The notes beneath the pieces are model-generated. The model ran no database searches and was not told the DNA's origin. It was given only the letters and a program-made list of their open reading frames with translations. Both the position numbers and the translations under genes were made by a program. A stretch of DNA of 64,000 bases. It comes from JBIQKZ01 sp044464765 (GTDB lineage: Bacteria; Pseudomonadota; Gammaproteobacteria; Burkholderiales; Burkholderiaceae_B). The first letter of the stretch is position 1. Every line of letters starts with the position of its first letter. The stretch lies in NCBI GenBank assembly GCA_044464765.1, contig JBIQKZ010000009.1, positions 62,001-126,000 on the forward strand, given 5' to 3'. This document shows positions 49,208 through 58,939 of this stretch, one piece after another.

Positions 49208-51382
49208 TTACCAGCTTAGTGTCATGTTCATGAACAGGCCTTTGGATCGATCTTTCGCTCCGCCTCCCACATTCATTCGATATTGGATCGTCCAATCGAC
49301 ATCAGAGCGTGCGGCGCCATAGTGATCCGAGCGGAACCAATAGCGCACGCCCAAGCCCGGCCCCACACCGGCGGACCATGATCGTCCATTGCCCTGCATT
49401 GAAAAACTGCCCACGCCGTCGATCTGCGCCCGGCTGTTTTCCTTTTGCCAATCGAGGGCGGCCACAATGTGCGGGTACATGATCAGATTGGAATGAATGG
49501 AGTCCAAGCGCATGCTACGTCCGATCCGAACTTCGGTGGATGCAAAATGGTACCGTCGTTTGACCGACCCGGTTTGATCAAACGCTGGTGCTCCACTGTC
49601 GCGGAATTTCGCGTTGGTATCGTTCCATAAATAGCCGGCTTGCGCATACGCTTCAACTCGCCACCAACTCGGCGCGCCGCGCCGAAGCTCGGTGCCTTTA
49701 TAGTATGCATAGGTGACATAGGCCAGCCAGTCGCCATCAGAGCCTTTGGTTTGAAACTCTTTCCCGGGGATGCCCAACGAGCAATCCGAGGGTGTTGCAC
49801 TGCCTAAGCGGGTGCGGCTGCCCAGGTTAAACCGCCGCTCCAATCCAAAGGTCAGACCCACACTCGAGGAAGGTGTAAAGCGTAAACCCAGGGCTCCGAT
49901 CGTACTTGGAAAGCCGCGGACACTGCGATAGTTATCCGCCGGATAGCGGTTGCCGCAATCGTCGAATAACTCGTCCACGTTAGTGCCTTGGTCATGCAAG
50001 GTGTTGGACACTCGGCCGTAAGCCTCAAACACACGCGTTGACGAGTTCAGGAAATTGGAGGGCCGCCAGAAAACCTCCGCGGTGCTGAAGACGGCGTCGC
50101 CCAGCGCGGCGGTTGGGCTGCCCCCCAGTCCGGACGTGGCCGCGCGTGCCCCTCGGTAGCCGGCTGAAACATAGGCGCCCCATTCACGCTCCAGATTGGA
50201 TATGTTCTGGCGCAGGTTCAGGCGCTGGTCGGGGGAAAGGTCCAGCGTGCCGCGATCCGCCTGATCAATGGCATCTTTCAGTAAAGCGCTGCCCTGGCGC
50301 TTGTCGCCCGCTGCGGCAGCGGCAAAGCCTTCGTCAAGCATCGCTCGTTCAGGCGCTTTCCCCGTGGCCCGTGCCCGGGAAAAGTCGGCAACAGCTTTCG
50401 CGGGATCGCCCAAACGCTGGTAAACGTAAGCCCGCTGGGTTAGCCAATCGGCATTGCCTGGCTGGCCCGATAGGGCGCGATCAAGTCGTGTCAGCGCTTC
50501 AAGATTCTCTTGCCGGTTTCCTGCCGCCAGCGTGGTGGTCAACAGCTGTTCGGTTTCAGCATTGCCCGGGTCCGCCGCAACGGCCTGCCGGGCGTTGCTA
50601 ATTGCCGCGCTGTAATCGCCGGCTGCGTAGGCCGTATAGGCGTTCTGCGCAAGCTGCCTTGCTTGCGCTTCGCGGGCCTGCTTCAGTTGTTGCTTTTGAA
50701 GGGCCTCAAGATCAATGCGTCGGGCCACAAGCGCCGGGCGATTAGGCGCTCCGGCGCGAATGGCTGCGTCAATCGCCTTATTCACAGCCTCGGGCTGCTG
50801 GTTGGCTGCCAAGGCATCCAGCCACAATAATGCCCAGTTCCCCTGGCGTGGATCAAGGAAGAATGCCTGCTCTGCCAGTTGGCTTGCCCGTGCATATTCC
50901 TTTGCCGCATGCGCCTTATACGCCTGTTCGGCGATGGCGTAGCCGCGCTTGAGAGCCTGCTCCCTGGCCGAAGGCCGGGGCGTGGGTGGTGGCGCGGGTG
51001 TGGGCGTTGTGGTAGCCGGTTTGGTATCGAATTCGGGCCTGCTCAACCCCCTGGCTTGCGCCTGCCGAGCCACTTGGGCGGCTTCCGATGCCAGCGCTTG
51101 CTGCTGCAGTGCGTAGATGCGCAGCAAATACAGTTGGGGCGCCAGGGGCGCCAGTTCGATGGCTTGTGCAGCCAAGCGGTCCGCTAATGCGTAATCGTTC
51201 CGCGCATAAGCTTTATACGCCTGATCTGCCAGCTGCCAGGCTTGTCCCGATAGAGGTAGGTCGGCAGACTGCGACTGTTGTTGCGAAGCGGCTGGCGGGG
51301 TTTGGGCGGTAGCCGTGGGGGCTGCAATAATTCCGCCAATAATCAGAAAAGCCAGAAAAGGGCGCAAAGCGAAGGGCTTCAT
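49208..51382 (-). CDS. nfrA: NfrA-like outer-membrane exporter with TPR repeats
   Basis: This 724-aa protein has a signal peptide (FLAFLIIGGIIAAPTATAQT), then several TPR-like repeats (AYKAYARNDYALADRLA, AYKAHAAKEYARASQLA, AYTAYAAGDYSAAISNA) and a C-terminal beta-barrel domain (about 450-724) ending in Trp. This is the layout of phage N4 adsorption protein A, the outer-membrane part of a glycan export system. Its start overlaps the glycosyltransferase stop (ATGA). Confidence 0.8.
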   Translation of the reverse strand: MKPFALRPFLAFLIIGGIIAAPTATAQTPPAASQQQSQSADLPLSGQAWQLADQAYKAYARNDYALADRLAAQAIELAPLAPQLYLLRIYALQQQALASEAAQVARQAQARGLSRPEFDTKPATTTPTPAPPPTPRPSAREQALKRGYAIAEQAYKAHAAKEYARASQLAEQAFFLDPRQGNWALLWLDALAANQQPEAVNKAIDAAIRAGAPNRPALVARRIDLEALQKQQLKQAREAQARQLAQNAYTAYAAGDYSAAISNARQAVAADPGNAETEQLLTTTLAAGNRQENLEALTRLDRALSGQPGNADWLTQRAYVYQRLGDPAKAVADFSRARATGKAPERAMLDEGFAAAAAGDKRQGSALLKDAIDQADRGTLDLSPDQRLNLRQNISNLEREWGAYVSAGYRGARAATSGLGGSPTAALGDAVFSTAEVFWRPSNFLNSSTRVFEAYGRVSNTLHDQGTNVDELFDDCGNRYPADNYRSVRGFPSTIGALGLRFTPSSSVGLTFGLERRFNLGSRTRLGSATPSDCSLGIPGKEFQTKGSDGDWLAYVTYAYYKGTELRRGAPSWWRVEAYAQAGYLWNDTNAKFRDSGAPAFDQTGSVKRRYHFASTEVRIGRSMRLDSIHSNLIMYPHIVAALDWQKENSRAQIDGVGSFSMQGNGRSWSAGVGPGLGVRYWFRSDHYGAARSDVDWTIQYRMNVGGGAKDRSKGLFMNMTLSW

Positions 51383-53085
51383 CCTGTGATGACCTTTGGA
51401 TCTTTCCGGGGCTCATGGGTATCAGGCCCAACGGGATTCGATTGCTGCTGGAAGCTGAGCGCCTCGTGTAATACCACGTCGGTGATCAATTGGTTTTCGA
51501 TCAGGATGGCGGCCAGAGGCTGATGCTTTTCGCGTTGAAGGGCCAGCGCTTTATCCAGATTCTCCTGACTAATGGCATGCCATGCTACCAGTATTTCTCC
51601 CAAGCCCTGGTGTCTGTTTGTCAGCAGATCGCCCGAAGGAAAGTCATGCATGGTTTTATCCCAGACCAGGGGAGCGCCAAAGATATAGTTGTTCAGAAAC
51701 AATCGCCAGGCTCGCGCCGCCGCCATGGCATTGATGAGGTTTCCGACCACCATGCGTGGCAGTGTCAGGAACCCATGCATCCAGCCATACAACTGGCTTA
51801 CAAAGTAAAACCGGTGGCCGACCCGGATAGCGAAGAAAAAAAGATTCAACTTGAGCGCGTCCACCTGCCACGAGCCCGGCGCAAAGATGGTCGGATAGAA
51901 AACCGTCCACCAGCCCAAGGCTCCCGCGATCTGGAACAACACGAAATTGATGACGAGAAAATACGCCAGGATGGCGATGAACGACGTGACCAGGCCTTTG
52001 CGGTCACGAAAGTAGAAATACTTTTCTATGAAACTGCCTTTCCATCCCACCTGCTTCCAGCCCTGAAGGCTGATACCGAGCGTCCAGCGGGACTTCTGCC
52101 GATACGCCGTGCGAAATGTACTTGGAAAATACTCGCGCACACTCATCACGTCGTAGATCACGTGGGTCTTTTCTTTACCCAATCCAAACCAGCTCCGGCT
52201 GGTGCGTGCATACTGAACATGAAACTTGCCAAAGATCTGCTTCATGTCCTTGCGTGCCAGCCTTGCCCCAATATCGTAGTCTTCGGTCAATGTGCTGGTG
52301 TTGAACGGTTGATTCTGCGTTTCGTCGCAAAGCTCTTTAATGGCACGCCCCGAAAAACAGGTGCCGACACCCGCCGAAGGAACCATGCCCGACAGGAACT
52401 CGCGCACGATCAAGTCTTTCGTGTGCGACTCGGCAAATTCGTCCATATAGGTGCCCGCGACGAATTCGTGCCATTGACGTTCCAATGACCTTACCGGCAG
52501 CTGTATGAAATCTATTCTGGGCAACAGGTAATTGAAGTACTTTAGCTCCAACGGGTGTAATACATCTTCGCAATCATGCAGAATCATGCCCGCATACGGC
52601 GTGGGCATGTGGGCCTGGTCAGCGAGTATTTGCTGAACGATCCAGTTCAGACAGTCGGCCTTGCAGGTGGGCCCCGGGTGCGGCACCTCGACGCGCACCA
52701 AGACCTTGTAACGACGGCGCATGCGCTCGACTTCTGCAATCGTGCGTTCGTCGTTGCAATAGGTCCCAACGTAAATGCGGTACGAACGGTAATCCAGGGT
52801 AGCGATCATGGCTTCCAGCATGGGCGCGATCACGTCGTACTCATGCCATGCCGGCACCATGATGGCCAAGGGTTGCTCGGGCTTACCGACCAAATCGCTT
52901 TCGCTTAGGCGTTGGTGGTCGGGGCCGAGCTTGAAACGCCGGTGAATTCGACGCGTCCAGTAATACACATCGATCAAGGTATCGTCGATGCTGGAAATAA
53001 TAATAACGATCGCCACGGCCACAGCCAAGTATTCCAGCGCCTGGAAGTAGTCGGCAATAAAGTACATGGCTGTTGAACCTGACAT
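51379..53085 (-). CDS. nfrB: NfrB-like membrane glycosyltransferase with MshEN (c-di-GMP) domain
   Basis: This 568-aa inner-membrane family 2 glycosyltransferase carries the motifs ILHDCEDVLHP, TLTEDYDIGA and RQKSRWTLGI, with membrane segments before and after the catalytic part. The last ~80 residues (GLGEILVAWHAISQENLDKA, LAAILIENQLI) match an MshEN/GspE-N domain, which binds c-di-GMP in NfrB. ATG 53085 is chosen because it lies 10 nt after the bcsB stop; a longer frame overlaps it. In E. coli, NfrB with NfrA makes the glycan used as phage N4 receptor. Confidence 0.83.
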   Translation of the reverse strand: MSGSTAMYFIADYFQALEYLAVAVAIVIIISSIDDTLIDVYYWTRRIHRRFKLGPDHQRLSESDLVGKPEQPLAIMVPAWHEYDVIAPMLEAMIATLDYRSYRIYVGTYCNDERTIAEVERMRRRYKVLVRVEVPHPGPTCKADCLNWIVQQILADQAHMPTPYAGMILHDCEDVLHPLELKYFNYLLPRIDFIQLPVRSLERQWHEFVAGTYMDEFAESHTKDLIVREFLSGMVPSAGVGTCFSGRAIKELCDETQNQPFNTSTLTEDYDIGARLARKDMKQIFGKFHVQYARTSRSWFGLGKEKTHVIYDVMSVREYFPSTFRTAYRQKSRWTLGISLQGWKQVGWKGSFIEKYFYFRDRKGLVTSFIAILAYFLVINFVLFQIAGALGWWTVFYPTIFAPGSWQVDALKLNLFFFAIRVGHRFYFVSQLYGWMHGFLTLPRMVVGNLINAMAAARAWRLFLNNYIFGAPLVWDKTMHDFPSGDLLTNRHQGLGEILVAWHAISQENLDKALALQREKHQPLAAILIENQLITDVVLHEALSFQQQSNPVGPDTHEPRKDPKVITG

Positions 53086-53095
53086 GGCAATCGTG

Positions 53096-55333
53096 CTATG
53101 AGTTGTTGCGACGGCGTCCCGCGCGATAGGCCATGGCAATCAGAATAAGAAATACAAACAGCCCTCCAATCATGGCCGGAATTCCCCAGGAGAAGACGCG
53201 TCGCCATTCGTAGAAGACCGAGTTGATTCGCTCGGGCACCGTTGAAAACGTTGGGTCGCTCGCGTCCAGCCAGGCCACGATCCCGCTTGGCGCGACCAGT
53301 GCAATGTCGCCTCGGTCTAAGGTGTATGGCACAAACTCGTCGCCGCCGAAGGGTTGGTTGGCCGCGCTGAACTGGAGGCCGGTCCAGTAAAGACCTTGGT
53401 AAGGCCCCGAGCGCATGACTTCGACACTGCTCAGGTCGCGTAACCCGGCAATGTCCAGCAGTGGGGCTTCTTCGCCTTCGATAAGCAGACGCTGACCGTC
53501 GATGACCTGAACCTTGGGTTTGGCGGAGGCGACCGGAACGCCCATGGCGATGAATGTGCTTTCAGGCGTATAGGCTTGATTTGCCGCGATGAGTTCAAAG
53601 CCGGCCCGATGGGGCGATAAGCCACTGGCGGCTGCAAGTCGAATAACGCGTTGAAGATGGTGAGGTGCGTTATCCAGCCACGCCTCGGGAACCACCAGTT
53701 GGGCTTTGTTGGCCAGGAACGGCATGATTCCGACAAATGAAGGGTCTGCGTAAGCTTCTTGTGTTGCGATATAGCTGGTGGGGAGCACGTTGAACGGAAA
53801 ACCGACTTGCGCTTCGGTACACCCATTGGCAGACGGCAGACGCTGGAGCGAAATGCGGATGCTATTGGTTTGGCCCACGGCATGTAGGGGAATGCGCGCA
53901 CTGATGTGCTCTTTCCCGCCGTCGGCGCGTAGCCGGGCAGCCGTCAGCAAGATCCCGTTCCAGGTAACGGACAGCACCGGCGGCGTATCCGAAGTATCGG
54001 GTGCGACAGCGACATCCAGGAGTAAACGGTGGGGAACCCGGCCGTTGAATTCAATCGACCTGTACGAGAAGTCCGTCTGCCAGGTCGCATGATTAACCAC
54101 ATCAAAGCTTTGGGTCATGGCGCCCAGGCGTCGCAGGCGAATGGCCTGTGCCGAATTCAATGGCCGAGTTTGGGCGTTTTCGACGGCCACCCTTTCCGTG
54201 GTTAGCAAGCCGGTCCAGAGAGGTGAAAAAAGCGCGGCGGCATCCCGGCTCGCGTTGGGGCGGACCGCAATGACGCGACTGGGCGCCGTCCCCACCAGGA
54301 AAATGTTATCAGCCTGATCGGCGTGCCCAAGGTCGAAGTTGGCGGCCTTGACGGCCTGAGCAAACCAGTGTTTTTCCGCTGGAGAGTCCAGCATCCGCTC
54401 AAGCGCGTCCAGAGCCGACATGATCTGCGTGGCGATTGAGTCGTCGAACACGACGACATTGCCCAGCACGGCTTCAGTTCGCAACAGCAGCAGCGCGCCA
54501 ATCTGAGCCTGGGACGTCACCTGCATCGAGGGTAAGCGGGTGTTCGCCAGAGATGCCATCACGGGGTGGTCAAGCAGGCTTTCGGGGAACGCAAGGTCTT
54601 TCAGCGCAATCGTGTCGCCAACAGCGAGCATGGCCTTGGGACGCACGTTTTTTCCGCCCAGCTGAAAGGCGGTGCCAATGCGCCAGGCTGCATCAAAGCT
54701 CTGCGCAGCGATCGTGCCAAGAGCAAGGGAAAGAATGCTTTGCGCGGGCGCCAGATGCCAGGCCGAAGCAATATCCAGAGGCTCAGCGGCGGAAACAGAA
54801 TAACTGATGCCGGTTGATGGGCTGATGACCAGACTGTTTGCGCTTGGTGGAGCGATTTCGCAGGCCTGCAATACTTTGTTGGATATCCACTTGACACCAA
54901 GCCGAAGAAAATTCGCGGGCGAGCGTTGCTGGGGCAGGGGCAGATCAAGGTCGATGTCGCCTCCCTTGCCGGCATAGGTACGGGAATACACGGGTTCATC
55001 GTCCACCAGCAACTGGAGTGTGCCGCCCAGGTCGTCAGCCCCAAGATAGTGGGCATGAAAATGGATCCGGGCATTCTGGACGGGGGCGCTGCGCGGCAAC
55101 GCCATATAGAACTCGCGCGATTGGCCGGGCTGGTCGAGAACCACGGGCCGCGATATTCCCGTGCTGTTCAGCGTCTGCTGCAGCACAACCTGTCTTTCAG
55201 CGCGTTCCAGCAAGCTGACATTTGGTTCGCTTTGAGCGACTGCAGGAGATGGCAAGAGGCCGAATGCGGCGAATACAAGCGGCGCCCAAACCAAGCGTCC
55301 AGGCAGTAAACGAAGTGGGATAGAAAAAAACAT
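53096..55333 (-). CDS. bcsB: BcsB-like periplasmic subunit (cellulose synthase regulatory subunit family)
   Basis: This 745-aa protein has a signal peptide (LVFAAFGLLPSPAVAQ), two carbohydrate-binding-like halves and one C-terminal membrane helix (FSWGIPAMIGGLFVFLILIA). That is the BcsB fold, which guides a nascent polysaccharide through the periplasm. It is placed between wecB and nfrB, matching the YbcH-like gene found with nfrAB. No bcsA or bcsC is present, so the product is probably not cellulose. Confidence 0.78.
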   Translation of the reverse strand: MFFSIPLRLLPGRLVWAPLVFAAFGLLPSPAVAQSEPNVSLLERAERQVVLQQTLNSTGISRPVVLDQPGQSREFYMALPRSAPVQNARIHFHAHYLGADDLGGTLQLLVDDEPVYSRTYAGKGGDIDLDLPLPQQRSPANFLRLGVKWISNKVLQACEIAPPSANSLVISPSTGISYSVSAAEPLDIASAWHLAPAQSILSLALGTIAAQSFDAAWRIGTAFQLGGKNVRPKAMLAVGDTIALKDLAFPESLLDHPVMASLANTRLPSMQVTSQAQIGALLLLRTEAVLGNVVVFDDSIATQIMSALDALERMLDSPAEKHWFAQAVKAANFDLGHADQADNIFLVGTAPSRVIAVRPNASRDAAALFSPLWTGLLTTERVAVENAQTRPLNSAQAIRLRRLGAMTQSFDVVNHATWQTDFSYRSIEFNGRVPHRLLLDVAVAPDTSDTPPVLSVTWNGILLTAARLRADGGKEHISARIPLHAVGQTNSIRISLQRLPSANGCTEAQVGFPFNVLPTSYIATQEAYADPSFVGIMPFLANKAQLVVPEAWLDNAPHHLQRVIRLAAASGLSPHRAGFELIAANQAYTPESTFIAMGVPVASAKPKVQVIDGQRLLIEGEEAPLLDIAGLRDLSSVEVMRSGPYQGLYWTGLQFSAANQPFGGDEFVPYTLDRGDIALVAPSGIVAWLDASDPTFSTVPERINSVFYEWRRVFSWGIPAMIGGLFVFLILIAMAYRAGRRRNNS

Positions 55334-55348
55334 CAGTCGGTCTCGGGA

Positions 55349-56617
55349 TTAAAGGTCGGATGCAAGCGGCGTATCCAGCACGAACTCATCGACAGGCTCG
55401 CCCAACAAGGCTGCCACGATTCGTTCGGACGCTTGACCATCGCCGTAGGGATTCACGCCGGAGCAAAAGCTGTCGTAGCTGTCTTGGTTGGTCAGCAAGG
55501 TGCGAACATGATGCACGATGCGCACAGGGTCGGTGCCGACCAGCTTGGCATTTCCGTTGGCAATGGCCTCAGGTCGTTCCGTGACGTCACGCATGACAAG
55601 TACCGGTTTCTTCAAGTAAGGAGCCTCTTCCTGGATGCCGCCCGAATCCGTCAGAATGATGAAGGATCGACGCATCAGCCAGATAAATGCCAAGTAGTCG
55701 GCGGGAGGCACTAAATGTATGTTTGATATGCCTCCCAAAAGCCGCTGCACGGGCTCTTTTACCTGTGGATTCAGGTGGACCGGGTAGATGATCTCGACAT
55801 TCGGTTCGCGTGCCAGCTCCAGCAGCGCGCTACAGATGTTGGCCATTCCATCGCCAAAGTTTTCGCGACGATGACCGGTCACCAGGATGAGGCGGCTGCC
55901 TTGCCGCAGCATGTCGAATTGCTTCTGGATCTGCCCTGCCATCTCCGGGCGGGTATCCAGCAATTCGCAGGCTTTCGCCAAGGCATCGATGACGGTGTTG
56001 CCGGTCACCCAGCAACGCCCCGACAGATTTTCGAGCATCAAGTTGTCTTTGGCCGACTGAGTGGGAGCGAACAGAAGATCACTGACAGAATCGATGACAC
56101 GCCGATTCATTTCCTCCGGAAAAGGTTGCGAAAGATTACCCGTGCGCAGCCCCGCTTCGATGTGGCCCACCGAAACCCGGGCGTGAAACGCCGCCAACCC
56201 CGCCGACATGGCCGTCGTGGTGTCCCCGTGGACAAACACGTGATCCGGGCGCACTGTGTCGAGCACGGCATCCATGTTGTGGATGATTCGGCTTGTCAGT
56301 GTGTTGAGTGTTTGACCTTGATGCATCACTTCCAGATTGATACTTGGGACGAGGCCGAAAAGGGAAAGGATGGGGGTCAGCATCTGAGTGTGCTGGCCGG
56401 AAACACAAAGCGTATGTTGTATATCTGGGTGTTGTTCGAGCGCCAGAATCAGGGGCGCCATTTTGATGGCCTCGGGGCGAGTGCCAATAATGGACAGGAC
56501 GTTTTTGATGACGGACTCCGACAGAAAAATGCCCCGATTCTCGGGAGCCTTATGTGAATTTTCGTAATAATACTCGCATCCGGATACAGATCGTCGGAAT
56601 ACCAGGCGATTATCCAT
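55349..56617 (-). CDS. wecB: UDP-N-acetylglucosamine 2-epimerase (non-hydrolysing)
   Basis: This 422-aa protein has the WecB pattern: LSIIGTRPEAIKMAPLI, VHGDTTTAMSAGLAAF, VGHIEAGLRTGN, VTGHRRENFG and TDSGGIQEEAP. The enzyme makes UDP-ManNAc, the sugar donor for NfrB-type glycan synthesis. ATG 56617 is taken over a TTG at 56680; even so, the first ~37 residues are longer than usual for the family. It is the first gene of the wecB-bcsB-nfrB-nfrA operon, so the donor sugar and polymer machinery are made together. Confidence 0.88.
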   Translation of the reverse strand: MDNRLVFRRSVSGCEYYYENSHKAPENRGIFLSESVIKNVLSIIGTRPEAIKMAPLILALEQHPDIQHTLCVSGQHTQMLTPILSLFGLVPSINLEVMHQGQTLNTLTSRIIHNMDAVLDTVRPDHVFVHGDTTTAMSAGLAAFHARVSVGHIEAGLRTGNLSQPFPEEMNRRVIDSVSDLLFAPTQSAKDNLMLENLSGRCWVTGNTVIDALAKACELLDTRPEMAGQIQKQFDMLRQGSRLILVTGHRRENFGDGMANICSALLELAREPNVEIIYPVHLNPQVKEPVQRLLGGISNIHLVPPADYLAFIWLMRRSFIILTDSGGIQEEAPYLKKPVLVMRDVTERPEAIANGNAKLVGTDPVRIVHHVRTLLTNQDSYDSFCSGVNPYGDGQASERIVAALLGEPVDEFVLDTPLASDL

Positions 56618-56749
56618 GTGATCGCCCAGGCGTGGGGTTAAGGTCCGGGGGCTGACTAGCCAGCGTGCCGGTGAGTGCAATAATGGCGGGTTGGAAGAAT
56701 GGCTTTAGTCGCCAGCTCGCATGGAAGCCGTTGGTGTGGCCACTTGCGC

Positions 56750-57619
56750 TTAGTCAGTTAACACGGCGGCGTTCGGGTTCCAGTCGCGCTCGCGGGAAAA
56801 GAGCCGCAGTTCTTGCGCGGTGTTTATGCCGAACGGCGCCAGGGTGTCGGCCAACGCGGCGGCATTCCGGGCAAGGGTTTCGTCGCTGGGTAGCGGGCCC
56901 CGGCCGGCAATCAGCACTCGATTGCCGTCGCGTAGGTTAAAGAAGTCGCCGAACACGGCGGCGTAGGTCGCGGACTCTTGATCGTACATGAGGCTGGTGG
57001 TAAAGGTGTTGGCCACCAGCACGCCGTCGGGGGAAAGAATGGCGCGCACGTGCTGCAAGAATTCCAGGGTCAGCAGATGGGCGGGGATATAGTCCACGTC
57101 GAACGCATCGAGCATGATCATGTCGTATTTCCGCCCCTCCCGATGCGCTCGTCCCACAAATGCGCGGCCATCCTCAACAAACACGCGCTGACGCGGTCCT
57201 TGCCGATAACCAAAGTAGCGCTCGGCAACCCTCACGACCGCCGGGTCGATCTCTACCGTCTCAATCATGACGTCGGGTAGTATTTTCTCGAAGGCTTGTG
57301 CAATGGTCGCGCCGCCAAGGCCAATGATCAATACAGTGCGGGGTCTGGGCATGACGAAAAGCGCACTGGTCATCATGCGGGTGTATTCAAACACCATCTT
57401 GTCCGGATCGCTCAGGTCGTAACAGCTCTGCCGCCCCGTATCGTCAATGTCGGTGAAGCTCATGCATCGCAGGCCGTTTTCCTCGATGACGAGCACGGGA
57501 GCAAATTCCGATGGTTCGGTATGGATAATTTGGGGCCCCGAGGCCGACAACAAGGCGTAGGTGGCAAGAATAGCGAAGCACGCGGAAAAGGCCAGAGTGA
57601 AAGTCTGTAGTCGAGACAA
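56750..57619 (-). CDS. Spermidine synthase-like methyltransferase-fold protein
   Basis: This 289-aa protein has a hydrophobic N-terminal helix (FTLAFSACFAILATYALLSA), then a spermidine-synthase fold with VLIIGLGGATIAQAFEKILP, ETVEIDPAVVRVAERYF, and VFVEDGRAFVGR. The membrane anchor is unusual for a true SpeE. It is on the same strand as the wecB operon and 132 nt before its first gene. Function beyond the fold is unknown. Confidence 0.7.
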   Translation of the reverse strand: MSRLQTFTLAFSACFAILATYALLSASGPQIIHTEPSEFAPVLVIEENGLRCMSFTDIDDTGRQSCYDLSDPDKMVFEYTRMMTSALFVMPRPRTVLIIGLGGATIAQAFEKILPDVMIETVEIDPAVVRVAERYFGYRQGPRQRVFVEDGRAFVGRAHREGRKYDMIMLDAFDVDYIPAHLLTLEFLQHVRAILSPDGVLVANTFTTSLMYDQESATYAAVFGDFFNLRDGNRVLIAGRGPLPSDETLARNAAALADTLAPFGINTAQELRLFSRERDWNPNAAVLTD

Positions 57620-57830
57620 AGGGCACCTGCGCAGGGGGCATTTTTGGTTGGGTTGGCAAGGCGTGAGTCAGGTAAGCCGGATGCGGGCCCCGCGAAAACG
57701 CACCTTATTCTTCCTGTAGGCTGTTGCTGCAGCATAACAAAGGATAATACCGCTCATGTGGATAGTAGTTGTGTTGGCCTTTGCATTCCAACCCATGGAT
57801 TCGAACGACATAGACTGTTACCATGTTACC

Positions 57831-57864
57831 AAGGGTGCCGATTACATCGGCACCCTTTTTTTAT
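57831..57864 (+). terminator. Intrinsic terminator just before the DUF481 gene
   Basis: A perfect 12-bp stem (AAGGGTGCCGAT-TAC-ATCGGCACCCTT) is followed by seven T, and the AAGGAGG site of the next gene starts 8 nt later. It ends a short upstream transcript or acts as an attenuator. Confidence 0.85.
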
Positions 57865-57880
57865 TTTTCACTAAGGAGGC

Positions 57881-58939
57881 GTGCGCGTGGAGGTGCGAAC
57901 TTTTAGGCGGGGCAGCATAGGTTTGGTGGCGGCAGGGCTGTTATGCGGTGCACTGGCCGCTCCCGCTTGGTCGGACACGATTGTTCTTTCCAATGGGGAT
58001 CGGCTTAGCGGCAAGGTGCAGTTGATGGACGGTGGCAAGCTTGTCTTGAAAACGGAGTACGCGGGCGAGATTCACATCGACTGGGATAAGGTCGCCCAGC
58101 TGCAAACGGATGATCCCATGCTGTTGCGGGGGAAGAGCCTGCCGGCGGACTATCAGGCGCGGTTGGTGGCGTCCACGCAGCCGGGCACGGTTGCAGCGGT
58201 GTCTGCTGGCGATACGGAGCCGGCATCGTCAAGCGAGGTGCCATTGGCCGATATCCAGCGAATTGTGCGTCCGCACGCGTTTCTTCGGGATTGGAGTTTC
58301 GACGGTGGGGTGGATGTAGCGATGGATGCGACGCACGCGTCCAGCAGCAACCAGAACTGGAGTGCGGCGGTGCGTTTGTCGGCGCGGCGCGATTGGTGGC
58401 GTCATGCCCTGGATCTGGACTTTGCGCGCAAGACTCAAGACAGCGTGGTGGGCACGTATAACTATAACGGGGTCTATACGGCCGACCGCTTCTTGTCGGA
58501 GAAGCTGTTTTTACGGGGCCGGTTGCGTTATGGGCGCGACCATGTTGATAATCCGGCGAGTCAGCTCGTTTTTTCCGCCGGCCCAGGTTATCAGTTTTGG
58601 GATACCGAGTTAGGTGCGTTTTCGATGTCGGCGCTGTTGGCGCATGCGCGCTATAAGTACCAGGACGAGTCGCGCGACAATTTCCAGATGGCCGGTATCG
58701 GCTGGGATTTCAGGCGCTATCTGGGCGGCAAGCAGTGGCAGGTGTTTACAACGGGCGAAGTGTATCGTGCGTTAAGAAGCGAGGTTAACTACAGCCTTAA
58801 GTCGGAGCTTGGGTTGCGCTATAGCGTGACGCAGTGGATGTCGTTGTATGCGAAGGTGGGCTATAACCGGGTAGAGGTGGCGGGGCAGCCGGCGACGAAC
58901 GAGCGACGCTATTCCTTGGGGTTGGGTGTGCACTGGTAG
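57881..58939 (+). CDS. DUF481-family outer-membrane protein
   Basis: This 352-aa protein starts with GTG after AAGGAGG. It has a signal peptide (LVAAGLLCGALAAPAWS), a small N-terminal domain (TIVLSNGDRLSGKVQLMDGG) and a C-terminal beta-barrel ending in GVHW, as in YdiY/DUF481. The function is unknown. A strong terminator lies between its ribosome binding site and any upstream transcript. Confidence 0.8.
   Translation: MRVEVRTFRRGSIGLVAAGLLCGALAAPAWSDTIVLSNGDRLSGKVQLMDGGKLVLKTEYAGEIHIDWDKVAQLQTDDPMLLRGKSLPADYQARLVASTQPGTVAAVSAGDTEPASSSEVPLADIQRIVRPHAFLRDWSFDGGVDVAMDATHASSSNQNWSAAVRLSARRDWWRHALDLDFARKTQDSVVGTYNYNGVYTADRFLSEKLFLRGRLRYGRDHVDNPASQLVFSAGPGYQFWDTELGAFSMSALLAHARYKYQDESRDNFQMAGIGWDFRRYLGGKQWQVFTTGEVYRALRSEVNYSLKSELGLRYSVTQWMSLYAKVGYNRVEVAGQPATNERRYSLGLGVHW

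Noticed and set aside
51490..52488. Open frame of 332 codons on the plus strand
   Set aside because: It is antisense to the NfrB-like glycosyltransferase, rich in Arg and His, and has no motif.
57790..57830. tRNA-like GGATTCGAAC stretch before the terminator
   Set aside because: The bases on either side do not pair as a T arm on either strand, and no acceptor or anticodon arm can be drawn.
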